Shown here piece after piece: positions 9,170 to 20,250 of a stretch of DNA of 64,000 nt. Every line of letters begins with the position of its first letter. Within the stretch, counting starts at the first letter, position 1. The stretch is from contig NC_081412.1 in NCBI RefSeq assembly GCF_030272615.1, positions 688,642,083 through 688,706,082 on the forward strand. The letters are read 5' to 3'. Source of the stretch: Cryptomeria japonica. Its lineage: Eukaryota; Streptophyta; Pinopsida; Cupressales; Cupressaceae. The translations under genes were made by a program, and so were the position numbers. The notes beneath the pieces were generated by a model, which was not told the DNA's origin, did not search any database, and saw only the letters and a program-made list of their open reading frames with translations.

Positions 9170-10618
9170 GGCGGTGAAGTCTCTAGACAGGCAGATGGCA
9201 AAAAAGGCAGGGAGGTCGATAATTGATACGTCTTGCAAGAGAGTGCTACTTGGAATACCTCTGATGCCTTGATCAATTTCAATGGGGTTCTAGACCAGAA
9301 TCTCTTCCTTATCTCGAAGTTATCAGCAACACTAGCCCAAGAGTCCTCGAGGTCCAGTCTGTGCTCAAACTTCTCTCCATTAACCATTTCCATCCGACGA
9401 ATAGGATCGAAATGACTCCTTGCTTGATATTGAAGGAATGGGTACCATTGAATTTCTTTGTCGGCATGTGTGGTGGCTTGCGCTGATGGACAGGTCTCCA
9501 ACCCTTTTCCGATACTGAGAGGAAATCCTGTCTTTTGCTTTCCTTTTTGCACAGTCATAAAGTTTTCCAATTGTCTTACTACCTCAAGTAGTACCATTCT
9601 GTTTGTAGGAAACATGGGCAATTTGTACGGGGGTCCAGAGAATACTGAGATCCTCAAGTAGGTGAACCTGGGATATTGGATATACCAATGCCCAAACCTG
9701 CTGATCAAATCCTTTGACTCTTGAGAGAGTCGCTAATGAAGGCCTTCGTGAAGAGTTCTCCTGATATGCATAAGTAATGCATCATTGACCCTTTTTAAAT
9801 GAAATTTCTCCTCTAAGTACAACTGTGGGTAGTAGTCATAAAAAACAAATTGGTTCTCCTTGTTTACCACTACTCTTCAGCACACCAGGCCTCTATATCT
9901 ATATGTTCTGGCCAAGGAATAGAACAAGTAGGAACTCATGTAAAATTTTCTATTCTTTTCCAAGTTCTTAAGTTGATCATCCAAATTATCATTGATGATC
10001 CTAGCCTAGTTGATCATCTTCACGCCAGCTGTAATTTAATGGATACAGTAGTACATCCACGGCTTGAATGGAGCACCTTGCTGGCTGCCCATAACACTAT
10101 TTAGCAAGACGATGAGGTCTCCATAGTCCTCTTTGAAATAAGGCTTGAGAAGGGTCTTAGGCATTTTTGAAACACTTTTTCTAGTCTTCTCCAACCATGA
10201 ATGGTTGATGTTAGCCTCATACTCCTCCGTATTATCCTTGTATAGCTGGGTTGTTTCATCCCTCGTCATATAGACCGTTGTGGCATTCAGGGATGCGGAA
10301 GGCCTCTCTGATTGCTCCGATATTCACCAGCACTCTGCCATCAGGAGCAACTATTTCTCTATTCTCTAGGTTATAATGTTTGAAGCATTTTGCAATCAAT
10401 TCAGTACACTGAACTACTGGAAGGAGACCAGCAACCTGCACTATCACATTTTGCATCATTTTCCGTGCAATTGGAGTGGGTAACTGCATATTCGTGCCAT
10501 GCATCCTCTTCTTGAACTCTGGAAGATTGATGTGCCCAAGGTTGGTGTCTCCAACCTGCTTCCATTTGGAGTTCATCTTTGATTCCGGAGGGGAATCCTT
10601 ATCAACCTGGAACTTCAT
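9170..10618 (-). pseudogene. N-terminal half of an LTR-encoded ORF, family 2
   Basis: Three fragments (10256-10618, 10036-10269, 9145-9708) with frameshifts and stops match the first 450 or so residues of the LTR-encoded proteins of B and E. The shared motifs in order are VGDTNLGHINLPEF, an ARKM..NVIVQVAGL block, IREAFRIPE, then GHWYIQYPRFTYLR and FPTNRMVLLEVVRQ. The ATG at 10618 follows a TCTAG acceptor-like site. Homology stops near 9200 and the sequence passes into pol just after the protease region. A deletion has therefore removed the second half of this ORF, the rest of the LTR, the PBS, gag and protease, or has joined two elements. The function of the family is unknown. Confidence 0.75.
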
Positions 10619-11341
10619 CTAGACTTTGCATGATGGTCCAACTTCTAAGGTCATCTAAATCTGCAAAAATTGAATAAAATTAAGTTAGAATCTGTATTTT
10701 TAGTGTCAATTTGGAGTTTTAGCAGCTAAGTGTATTTTGATTTTTACTCTTTTTCCAACACTTAATATTTGAAAGGTGTTTTTAATTCTTAGATATTCTT
10801 AAAAATCTCAGAAAAACACTTGAATATGACCAAACTTGGGTACTTGCATGTCTAATTTTGATCAAAATCAGAACTGAGAATAAACTAAGTCCAAGATATT
10901 CGTTAAAGTGTGCATTGATACTGCTTTATAGGGCAGAAATTTCAGAAAGAATAGAAGGAGAACATGTTGTATTAGTTCTTTCTTGAAAAACCTCAAAAAA
11001 TCAGGTTAAGAAACCTGATATCTTGTCCATAAAACCAAACTTCACCTTCAAAAAATGAAAAAGAGGAGAATAAATGCCATGGGGTGAACTTCATCATCTC
11101 TAGGTGGACTTCACTCATTCTTTGCACCTTATCATGCCATGGGGCGAACTTCATCATCTCCTTGCAGCAAGGTGAGGGCAGACTTTATTATCTTCTAGCA
11201 CCAAGGTGAGGGTGGACTTTATCATCTTCTTTCACCTTGGGGTGGACTTGGTTGATTCTCTTCCCAAGTAGGAAAGCGGACTTCATCAATGTTGTTCCCC
11301 AATGCAAATTAGTCCTAGGCGGACTTCCTTCATCTCATGAC
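10619..11341 (-). mobile_element. Family 2 LTR leader, part 1
   Basis: Non-coding sequence upstream of the ORF start at 10618. Bases 11080-11340 hold spaced copies of a GCGGACTTCATC motif also seen at 19176-19420, showing that both sides of LTR B were once continuous. The last five bases, ATGAC, are the target duplication of LTR B. Bases 10620-11060 show nothing recognisable. Confidence 0.7.
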
Positions 11342-12208
11342 TGTTGACGTGTATTTTGTACACAGTCATACACAGAATAAAATACCGACAGGCATCTTAT
11401 CCTCTCTTGAGAAAATAGTCTCTAACTGCTGAAGATCTGCAAAAAGGATCAGTTAGATGGACTCCAAGGTTCTTTTAGTGGGGTCTCCACGTGTGGACAA
11501 GCTTTTTAGTGGTATGATGTGATTTGCTGTTTCCTTCAAGGCGTCTTACGGATTCCAAAAGCTCGAAGATTTTACTAAACTAAAAGGAACTTTCAAAAAA
11601 AATGGAAAAAGGACAGGGTTTAAGAAAGTCTAATCTAGCCTAACCCTATGAATGACTTAGCATGAATGAGATTTGGCAAGACTCAACCAACTTCAATTTT
11701 GCCATAAGGTAACAACTCAATTGAAATTAGTGCGATCTTCTAAGGTAATAATGGTTCAATGCATCAAAGACCAAGGACACTACTACGAAGGTACATATCC
11801 TAGATGCGAAAATGCTTGAAGGTTAAGGACTCAAAATGTTTTCCAGTCGACCACGCAAGGCGTTCCTACAATCAGCAAGAAGCTAGTGGTTTGGATTGCG
11901 AATCCTACCAAATATCAAATCTCACACTTAGTCTTTCAAATTAACAAACTACTTTGATTGAGCGTGATTCAAGTACATCCAACAACCATGAAGATAACTT
12001 AAGAAATTTGCAACAAAACACCATAACTTCAATATTTTATTGATTTCCAAGTCATCATGTACAACAATTGCTTGAATTTCTCTCTTCAAGACTCAATCTT
12101 GCTACAAAATAAAAATTGCTTCTAACTCTAATTTCTCTATTACATCAACTATTATCTCTCACACTTATTCACTATTTTCCTATTATCAAATGAAATGAAA
12201 AATGGGGG

Positions 12209-12216
12209 TATAAATA
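12209..12216 (-). promoter_or_regulatory. Downstream TATA box (P2) of LTR B
   Basis: TATTTATA on the minus strand, about 870 bp before the LTR end and 65-70 bp downstream of the palindromic telo-box at 12281-12298. It is placed as in A, C, D and E and would start full-length RNA. Confidence 0.55.
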
Positions 12217-12280
12217 GCATCCCCAATTACAATGAAAGGTCCAGATTGAAAGTAAATCAATGGACAAGATCATGACACCT

Positions 12281-12298
12281 AAACCCTAATTAGGGTTT
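12281..12298. promoter_or_regulatory. Palindromic double telo-box, LTR B
   Basis: AAACCCTAATTAGGGTTT, identical to the copies in A, C and D although neighbouring sequence has diverged. It stands just upstream of P2. Confidence 0.6.
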
Positions 12299-12400
12299 GT
12301 TACAAATGACCTCCTTTTTACTGAACAATATTAAATACATAGCCAAATATTAAATTTGGCACAAAAATCTAGGAGGTATCAACCAATGAGAAATAAGATG

Positions 12401-15400
12401 TCATGTCATCTGTAACAACCTTTCATCTAGAATCTTATTCCCTTTCCAATTTTCTTTCTTAGCATATGCAATGAATTTTGTCATGATTCCTTCGATTTCT
12501 GTGCTTGGAATCTCGGGAAGATTCTTGATACTCTCTTCTAAGTGGATAACCTGATCAAATGCATCTAGAAGAGCTGTGTCCCAAGTAGGTTCAAGTTCCT
12601 TTGTTCTATCAATCAGGAGCATGGTGGCATACATCTGATCATACTGCTCATCTGTAACATCTGCGTCCTTGTGAAAGATGATCTTAATTCTATCCTCAAT
12701 TTCTTGTAAATCCACATCTGTCTCGACCTCGATCCTTCTACCAAGAATGGTACGAAGTACCTCAAATACTCTGTCCTGGATCGGATTGATCACCTCCTCA
12801 ACTTGACCACATCTAACACTGATGTCCTCAAAGAGAACACTCTTTATATGGAGTAAGGTTGACCACTGAAACAAACTGTGAGAATCACCTTCTAAGATCC
12901 TCTCTTGTGCTAAAATTCTTCTGGATGTGTGTCTTATAACTTTCAAGACAGGGATGACAACGTCCTTGGTATGGGCAAATGCAGCTACTGTTGCCATCAA
13001 TCTGTGAATAATCTCAAGAACTTGGATAGCCTGATGGGTGATCTTCGACATCCTCGTAACAAACTCTATGGCCACCGTGTGAGATCTATCCATCCAACCA
13101 CATGTACGCTGGACCAGGTTCCTGAATCTTTCTGCTTCATTGATTGATTGAAGGGGCAATGCCTGCAATGGTGATCTGACTGGATCCTGACGTCCCAAAG
13201 GTTCATTGATGTGACTGAAATATGTCCTCCATGCACCTCTCTCTCTCTCAAGCTTTCTATTCTTTTCCACTTCTTCTCTAAGCTTGTCCTTCAATGCCTC
13301 AAATGTGTCGGTGGCATCATCTAAAGTCTGCTCTGCTGTGGATGGTCCTAACTCAATAGTCTGTATATGATAGTCCTCTGCTAGGATCTCACCCTCATAT
13401 TTGTCTGCTGCCGGTGTAGCTATCTGCAGTTTTCTAGATCCAGTCTCATCTCGAATCATCTTGGACATCTTTGTAGCCTTCTTCTTTTCTGTTGTCATAT
13501 GCGAACGTCCTACGAGGCTCTCTAAATCAATTGCATTGTCCTCGTCTTCAATTACGATCACCTTAGTCAATCTTTCCTTCAACCAATCTGGGATATTTGA
13601 TCTTGTCTCTTGAACTTGAATCTCTTTATGTACTATTTCTTCTTGTCTGGGAGGAGATGTTACTTCATTATCATTATCTAAATCATAGTCTTGGAGAGAT
13701 CCATCGGATGAAACATGCTGTGCCTGTCCTTCCTCCTGTCTGTCATTCTGTACCATTGATTCCATGAATTCTTCCACTCGAACTGTTCTATCCTCTGGTC
13801 TGGAAGAAGTACCTGGTGTTTGATCTTTGTTAGCACCTTGCTTTTTCTTGGAAGACTCTTTCTTTTCTGATCTTTCCTTTCTCTTCGAACCTCTCGAATG
13901 GAGATTGCCCTCACTGGCACATCGAAGGTTACCTTCACCTGAATTCCTAGGATTAGGATTGCCTTCACTAACACTGGCTCCACCTTCGGCTGGCTTTTCT
14001 TCCAAAGTAAAAGACATGGCTATGCCCTGTTCTCTCAACTTCTGATGCTGAACGTCTACCCATCTGCGAGTACAAGACAAGACTGGTGCCATCAAATCAT
14101 CTAAATCCACAGCCTCGGGCTCATTCCAATTCAAACTTATTGTTTTGCTTTCTCTATCATATGAAGATTGGATGTGCCTGCCGTTGTCCTGAGCTTGGTC
14201 GGCTACTCTGTAAATCTTACATTTCCTGATGAAATCCAAAGGCAATCTAGAATGTATCTTACGTTTCACTTCGAGATCATCTAGGAGATTCATCATAAAA
14301 TCTTCAATCTGGTGCTCATGTCTAAATCTTCTACCGACCGTCTCCTCTAAATGTCCAAGTGGATCAAAACTATTCCTCCAAGCAAAAGATGAAAAAGGAT
14401 ACAAGGCTAACTCCTTCTCTGCGTCATCCATGGCTAAGACATTAGGACATACCTCAACTGAATTACCCAAAATAATAGGTACCTGAACTCCATTCTGATG
14501 TCTGTGTCTGAATGCCTTCACATATGCTGCCAACTGCCTTGTTACTTCAAGTAACACAATTCTGTCTGTCGGGTACCTCGGCAACATGTATGGAGGTAAA
14601 GGACATCCATACACTCTAATGTAAGTGAACTTGGGAAACTGAATGAACCAAGCACCGTACCTCTTGATGAATTCCTGGGCATCCTGAGATAATCTGTTGT
14701 GAATCCCTCCTTGCAACGTCCTTGTGATGTTCATCGTGAAAGTATCATTGATTAACTTGTAGTTCTTCCCTGGTGGATGATGCAAGTAGGTATAGGATTC
14801 ACAAACTCTGACCTCGCCGGGTCCTCTTCCAATCACTCCCCTGTGAGGTAGTCCTGCGTACTCAACGCTCCTGATTAAGGCATAGATGACATATGAACTC
14901 ATGTGGAAGGACTTAGTAGCCCTGAGTCTTCTCAACTGTACGTCCAAGCAATGGCTAATTATCCTAGCCCAATGTATTGTACCCTTTCCTTGAACAATCA
15001 CCTGGATGAAATAAAACATCCATTTCTCAAAATAGAAGGCATGAGGTGCTCCTGTGACTCTGTTGAGCATGGTAATCAAATCTCTGTACTCCTCCTGGAA
15101 ATCAATCCTGTGTGGTGTGTTCGGTACTTTGCTCAGACGGGGACGACTCTTGAGTAGCCAGTTCTTGTTGATTATGCTTAGGCAAGCATCTGGATCATCA
15201 TCGTACACTGATCTGGCTCCTTCAATGCTCTTGTATATCATGTCCCTGTGCTCTGGAAGATGGAAGGCTTCACTTATGGCTTCCTCTGAAAGGTACGCCA
15301 AAGTGTTTCCTTCGTTGGACACAATTGTCCTAGACTGTGGATTGTAGTGACGGGCACACTCGATCATCAACTCGTGGCACTGAATGGCTGGAGGAAAACC

Positions 15401-15622
15401 GGCCGCCTTGATGATGCCACTCTCTATTATTCTCCGGGCGACAGGTGATGGCTTGCCGATGTAAGGGACCTCTCGAAACTTCTTTGTGCTAAAGTTCCCC
15501 AAGTTGGTATCTCCAATGTTGCTCCACTTGGACACGATCTTGGTCTCCACTTCTTCGGTCTTCTGATCTTCTTTCATGAGAGCCGAGCGACTGGTGGATG
15601 CTCCCGCCTTTGGGGTCGCCAT
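12401..15622 (-). CDS. LTR-encoded protein of unknown function (family 1)
   Basis: A 1073-codon intact ORF lies wholly within solo LTR B. I chose ATG 15622 (MATPKAGAST), not codons further upstream, because a predicted 3' splice site ends two bases before it at 15625. An N-terminal region of about 560 residues shares many blocks with the element E LTR protein: GDTNLGNF, AAGFPPAIQ, EAISEAFHLPE, YGAWFIQFPKFTYIR, LPRYPTDRIVLLEVTRQ. A lysine/arginine-rich stretch near residues 575-592 could be a nuclear localisation signal. An acidic low-complexity part, the block LQIATPAADK (about residue 730), a predicted coiled coil (about 775-800) and a helical C-terminus follow. There is no zinc knuckle, protease or polymerase motif, and no transmembrane envelope pattern. 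The N-terminal pattern faintly recalls plant retroelement ORF1 (Athila-type) proteins, a weak inference. Confidence 0.8.
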   Translation of the reverse strand: MATPKAGASTSRSALMKEDQKTEEVETKIVSKWSNIGDTNLGNFSTKKFREVPYIGKPSPVARRIIESGIIKAAGFPPAIQCHELMIECARHYNPQSRTIVSNEGNTLAYLSEEAISEAFHLPEHRDMIYKSIEGARSVYDDDPDACLSIINKNWLLKSRPRLSKVPNTPHRIDFQEEYRDLITMLNRVTGAPHAFYFEKWMFYFIQVIVQGKGTIHWARIISHCLDVQLRRLRATKSFHMSSYVIYALIRSVEYAGLPHRGVIGRGPGEVRVCESYTYLHHPPGKNYKLINDTFTMNITRTLQGGIHNRLSQDAQEFIKRYGAWFIQFPKFTYIRVYGCPLPPYMLPRYPTDRIVLLEVTRQLAAYVKAFRHRHQNGVQVPIILGNSVEVCPNVLAMDDAEKELALYPFSSFAWRNSFDPLGHLEETVGRRFRHEHQIEDFMMNLLDDLEVKRKIHSRLPLDFIRKCKIYRVADQAQDNGRHIQSSYDRESKTISLNWNEPEAVDLDDLMAPVLSCTRRWVDVQHQKLREQGIAMSFTLEEKPAEGGASVSEGNPNPRNSGEGNLRCASEGNLHSRGSKRKERSEKKESSKKKQGANKDQTPGTSSRPEDRTVRVEEFMESMVQNDRQEEGQAQHVSSDGSLQDYDLDNDNEVTSPPRQEEIVHKEIQVQETRSNIPDWLKERLTKVIVIEDEDNAIDLESLVGRSHMTTEKKKATKMSKMIRDETGSRKLQIATPAADKYEGEILAEDYHIQTIELGPSTAEQTLDDATDTFEALKDKLREEVEKNRKLERERGAWRTYFSHINEPLGRQDPVRSPLQALPLQSINEAERFRNLVQRTCGWMDRSHTVAIEFVTRMSKITHQAIQVLEIIHRLMATVAAFAHTKDVVIPVLKVIRHTSRRILAQERILEGDSHSLFQWSTLLHIKSVLFEDISVRCGQVEEVINPIQDRVFEVLRTILGRRIEVETDVDLQEIEDRIKIIFHKDADVTDEQYDQMYATMLLIDRTKELEPTWDTALLDAFDQVIHLEESIKNLPEIPSTEIEGIMTKFIAYAKKENWKGNKILDERLLQMT

Positions 15623-15624
15623 AC

Positions 15625-15830
15625 CTACACAACATTTCATTATAAGAAATAGATTTTGCAATAAATAACGTAAATAAGAGAGATAAATTTTAGGAAATCT
15701 CATGATAAGTCTCTAGAGTTATCATTTCCTAAAATACAACGATTGAGCCAAGAGAAATTCAAGAATCAAAATTTCAAAATTTGAAATATGACGATGAATG
15801 AATAAAACAATAACAATTAAATCGCCATAC
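15625..15830 (-). other. Predicted intron before the ORF of LTR B
   Basis: Minus-strand donor CGAG|GTATGG at 15830 and acceptor TTGTGTAG|G at 15625 bracket 206 bases. The donor matches those of A and D, and the acceptor is the same as in A and C. Splicing would join a leader exon to the ORF two bases before its ATG. Confidence 0.65.
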
Positions 15831-16295
15831 CTCGATAGAGAGCTAACTCTAGAATGCAAAAACAAAATTTGCCTAGGCAAAATTGAGGTATAAGATAATC
15901 TTCAATATGATCTCCTCAAAATTGACTTCGCCACCTCTGGATAGAATGTGATCTTCAATTATCGCCTTGGACGTGGTCTTAAATGATCTTCAAATTCGCC
16001 CTTTGGCGTGGTCTCCAAATGGATCTTCAAGTCTTTAGCAACTTCGCCTCAATGCATCCTCAAGTTCGCACCACCTTTGGTCTTCAATGTAATTCGCACT
16101 CTATATTAGCGCCACCTTTGGTTTGAAATCGTACCACCTTTAGATAACTTAGCGCGCCACCCTTGGTTGAATGAAACTCGCACCACCTTTGAAGTGTCTA
16201 CGCCACCTTGGATAATATTCGCACTATATTCGCCTCTTTCAATTCGCATGAAGGAAGGTAAAATAATGATGTGAAAATAATAGTTTTCACCCCCC

Positions 16296-16303
16296 TATAT
16301 ATA
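16296..16303 (-). promoter_or_regulatory. Upstream TATA box (P1) of LTR B
   Basis: TATATATA next to an AGCGC motif on the minus strand. It lies between the hairpin array and the intron donor, as in A, C and D. Confidence 0.6.
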
Positions 16304-16637
16304 GCGCTTGCATCTCTCCATTTACTAAGGCCGACTTGGTAAAATATAACAATTTCAAACGATTTTTAAATGATTTTTTAATTAAATAACAAGGCCGACC
16401 TCCATATATGAGCGCTCCAATTCGATTTTTTTTTATTAATTAATTAACTATTAATGCCTTGCGTTTTTTAATTTGCAAATTTCGATTTTAATAAAGGCAA
16501 AATAATTAATAAATGTTTAACGCCACATTAAATGCTAGTTTAAATGGATTTTCAATTTTATCGAACTTAGCATTTTAAGGAAAATTTGAAATGTTTATTT
16601 GGCGCCAAAATTATGAAAATGAAAGGGACGTACCTCA

Positions 16638-18730
16638 TCGCCCTGGTCTCTTGGAGAGGGACAGGAGCGATCCATGATCTTGTCTTGATTCTTGCGTTTT
16701 CAACGTTCAACTCCTTCATTTCCACGTTCCAAATTGATCATCTGGTGGTCCTTCGAATTTGAATTTCTTTCTTGTGCGAGCAAATGCATCTTATGACCAT
16801 TATCGCCCTGGTCCCTTGGAGAGGGACAGGAGCGATCCTAAGGTTTTTGCTTGAAATTCTCCATTTTGGTACGATCCTTTCCTTGTATCATCTTCCAGAT
16901 GCCATTTAAAACCTTGTGCGTCCTTGTCTTAACGTGATTTTCAAAGAATGTCATGCGTTTTGCCTAACATCGCCCTTGTCCCTTGGAGAGGGACAGGAGC
17001 GATCTCCATGTCTTCACGTTTATCTTGTACCTTTGACCTTCAAACCTTCATTGTAAGGCGAATAATATCATCGCTTGTCCATTCCACGCATGTCCCACTC
17101 GCTTTTGCAAGGTACCTTCGATGTTATAAGGATCATCGCCCTTGTCCCTTGGAGAGGGACAGGAGCGATCCATATTTTTCCTTGATCTTGGCGACTTTTA
17201 AACTCCGATCTCCTTTGCAATGTCCTTCAAACGTCGTCCTTCGCACTTCCTAACCTCGCTTCGCCTTGATCTTTGAAGGAACGTGAGTGTTTTGATAGTA
17301 TCGCCTTGGTCCTTGTCCAAAGGACAGGAGCGATCTTGATTTTTTCACGTTCAATATGCATTTTTGACCTTCGATCTTCCATTGTGATGTTTTCCAAACG
17401 CCATCCCTTGTCTCGCTTAACCTTGCCTTGTTTCGATTTTGGAGGAATATGAGCGCTTTTGATAGGATCGCCCTGGTCCTTGTCCAAAGGACAGGAGCGA
17501 TATGAGCTTTTACCTTGATTAGCAATGTTTGGACGTTTAAAACTCTTGTATGTTATCATCAAATGATGGCTTGAACCTTGTTTATCCTTATGGAGTCTTG
17601 ACTTAGCACGTACTTGAAGCAAAACGAAGGATCCAAAGCAAATCGCCCTGGTCCCTTGGAGAGGGACAGGAGCGATATGGTCCCTAAGTCAATTTTGGTG
17701 ATTATTTAACGTTTGAAATCTTCATGCATCACCCTTCTACCTTTCCGTGGACCCTCTAAGACCTTGCGAAATCTTGTCCTTACGTAAATCTTGCTCAAAA
17801 TGATCAATACATCTAACATCGCTCTGGTCCCTTCCTGAGGGACAGGAGCAAAGTTCATCATTATGTGCTTGTTCTTGTTTTTATCAACTTGCAATCATCT
17901 TCATTACGTGAAATGATGTCCTTTCGACCTTCTTGGTTGCTCGAAACTTGTTTGCCTTTTGAAATTTACGCCATTATGTAGATATCGCTCTGGTCCCTTC
18001 CCATGGGACAGGAGCGATCTGGGTCTTGTGGCCTTCATTTCACTTTGTCACCTTCCAAATTTATATTCAACGGACTCGTCCTTCTTCACTCTATTCGCCC
18101 ATGCCTTGACATTGTTTGTAATTTTGCAAAAAAGGTAATTATATCAAAAATCGCTCTGGTCCCTTCCCATGGGACAGGAGCGAACTAGGCATTTAACACT
18201 GGTATGGACGTCCAAAAAATCTTCAAATTATATTCAATGCGTTCATCTCATGTTTTCCCTTGCTTTTGAACGTAAACTTGCCTTGACCCTTGTCTGGATT
18301 TTGCAAAATGAGTGAAATCGCTCTGGTCCCTGGGAGAGGGACGAGAGCTACAAGGTACCTCGCCCTGGTCCCTTGGAGAGGGACAGGAGCGATTTAGTCA
18401 ATATAGGTCATTTTCCTTCGTTTTTGCATATCAAATTATATTCATTTGGCAAAGCATCCTCCCTTGGACGTCCTCAAATCATTAAGCTCTCGAAATCTTG
18501 CAAGGACAAGGCGAAATTTGAATCGTAGCTCCGGTCCTTCACTGAGGGACAGGAGCGATTTTCCTCCTGGAGGCCTTTCTGTGCTCATGAAAATCTTCAA
18601 TTTATATTCAATGGAAAGATCTCGTCGTTCTCCATCACTTCAAACGTAAAATTTGTCTGGACTCTGCAAGGATGATGAGATATTTGAAATTGAGCTCCCG
18701 TCCTTCACTGAGGGACAGGAGCGATTTTGC
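16638..18730 (-). repeat. Hairpin array with ~166-bp period in LTR B
   Basis: Copies of the hairpin TCGCYCTGGTCCC / loop / GGGACAGGAGCGA (plus-strand view) start near 16638, 16803, 16970, 17136, 17301, 17468, 17643, 17819, 17985, 18151, 18318, 18360, 18527 and 18693. Steps are 165-167 bp, except two of about 175 and one doublet of 42. The arms are strongly conserved and the rest of each unit is not. Small reading frames here contain only repeated peptides such as VPWRGTGA and are not genes. Confidence 0.9.
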
Positions 18731-19175
18731 TCCTACAGGCCAAAATAACAAGATTTTTCACATTTTAACACTTCACGAGGCGAAAACAAATCAATTCCGA
18801 TGCCCAGGATCAAAATTCAAAAAAGTCAAAATTTGGTCAAAATATTCAATCAGACAAAAAAAAATTCACATTGACGGTCAATACTTAGACAAATTTAAGC
18901 TCTGCATGAACATTCCAATTGAAAATTAGACCATTTTGGCGAAATCATTGCATTCAAAATTTGCATTCTAGAAAAGAAGCTCAAAAGCTCTCAAAAAACA
19001 ACTGGATTTTGGCTTGAAAAGGCAAAATTTAAAACCCTAAGGCTTGGCCCTAAATCCAGACGACCAACTGACCAACAAAACCCTAAGAACGAAAGCGAAA
19101 ACGAGCGAAAAACAAGCAAAAAGAGGGGGTCCCCATTTGTGATGGGGCGATGTGTGAAATGGTCACAACAATGAC

Positions 19176-20018
19176 CAAGCGGACTTTATCAATCTTGTGC
19201 ACCAAGGTGAGGGCAGACTTGTTTGATGCCTTGACCATGCTTACACATCCCTAGGCGAACTTTTCTTGACTTGTGCACCTCTTTACCTTATACTTGGTGG
19301 ACTTGAGGGGAGTTGTGCACCATCTCCATGGCGGAGTTCATCAACTTCATTACAAGGTGGACTTGGAGATACTCTTGCTCCTACCACATGGGCAGACTTG
19401 GAGAGACCTGATCTCCATGAGAATCAGATTCAAAACCTTCATAACTTATGCATTTCAACTCGGATCTTCTTGAAATTTGAAAATCACAGATCTCTTAATC
19501 CCTGAATTCCTCCGGATCCCTAAAATCTAGGAACTTAGCTTTTTCGGACAAAACTTGAATTTTGGAGGAATTTGTCGATCGTTTTCAATGCAATTCAGAG
19601 CCAACAGTGCAAACCCTAGATCCCGTTTCCAAAAATAGAAAAAAGAAAGCATCCCTAAAAAATAGGAAAAAAATTCTAAAAATAGCCATTTTGGGGATCG
19701 TGCCTAAAATGCCAAAAAACGAAACTTCCTAAAAATAGGAAAAAACGAAAAGCAAAACTTTCAAAAAATAGAAAGTTGTCCAAATTCACTCAAATCAATT
19801 GCAATCTTCGTCCTTTGGACTTTCTAGGCACATTGATGATGTCTAGACTCTGTTTTGACCATGATTTGCACAAACTGACTTATGACTTCCAAAAAGATCA
19901 TTCAAAACTAACAAAACTGGGTGTCGGGAAGGTTGCGAGGCTCTAACAAAAACCCTAAAAAGCAAAAGCAAGGAGGGTCTCCATTTGCAATGGGGTGATG
20001 TGTGAAAAGCTCACAACA
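19176..20018 (-). mobile_element. Family 2 LTR leader, part 2 (5' end of the LTR)
   Basis: This continues the LTR interrupted by B. Its minus-strand start is TGTTGTGAGCTTTTCACAC at 20018, with the two terminal hairpins of the family. Bases 19180-19420 repeat the GCGGACTT motif; 19560-19800 are rich in short A/T-rich pieces with GAAAGTTTTGC-like motifs that also occur at 20290-20430. No gene is visible. ATGAC at 19171-19175 is the target duplication of LTR B. Confidence 0.75.
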
Positions 20019-20250
20019 CAACGATTCAAGCATTCAACAATTCTACATAAGTCCCTTTGTGATTCCAGCATAATCACATCAAACCATTGAGCTTATCCAC
20101 ACGTCCTGACCTGACATACAAGAACCTTGGAGTTATCTCAAGTGAGCCTTAGGCGAGTCTTCAGCATTTGAGAGACTTTGTTCAAGAAAGGATAAGATAC
20201 TTTTGGGTATTTTATTCTATGTTCGCATGTGCATAAAAAACACATCAACA
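20019..20250 (+). mobile_element. 3' end of a plus-strand LTR
   Basis: It reads like the last 230 bp of the other LTRs: a segment around GTGATTCCAGCATAATCACATC, AAGAAAGGATAAGATAC, a TATTTTATTCT block and the end CACATCAACA at 20250. The rest of this LTR is missing to its left, where the minus-strand family 2 LTR begins. It was probably cut by that insertion or by a deletion. Confidence 0.7.

Larger units (their letters stand above)
11342..19170 (-). mobile_element. Solo LTR B, family 1, with intact internal ORF
   Basis: This 7,829-bp unit lies between ATGAC duplications (11337-11341, 19171-19175) and has TGTTG...CAACA ends. On the minus strand it starts TGTTGTGACCATTTCACAC (19170 downward). 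The order is: terminal hairpins, a 13-14 copy hairpin array (16638-18730), TATA box (16296-16303), intron (15830-15625), a 1073-codon ORF (15622-12401), palindromic telo-box, second TATA box (12209-12216), and about 0.87 kb ending CACGTCAACA. It has no gag, pol or PBS. The layout matches each 6.84-kb LTR of element E, so it is best read as a solo LTR and not as a small autonomous element. Confidence 0.9.

Noticed and set aside
16948-17253. Reading frames with repeated VPWRGTGA-like peptides in the LTR leaders (also 4440-4807, 17227-17622, 35557-36092)
   Set aside because: They arise from translating the conserved hairpin and have no independent coding signal.
16638-18730. CRISPR-like look of regularly spaced palindromic repeats
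   Set aside because: The spacing is about 166 bp with degenerate spacers, in a plant LTR, with no cas genes. It is a decayed tandem repeat with conserved hairpins.
11342-19170. Unit B as a small autonomous transposon with its own single gene
   Set aside because: Its TG...CA ends, 5-bp duplication and internal order match one LTR of element E, so a solo LTR explains it better.
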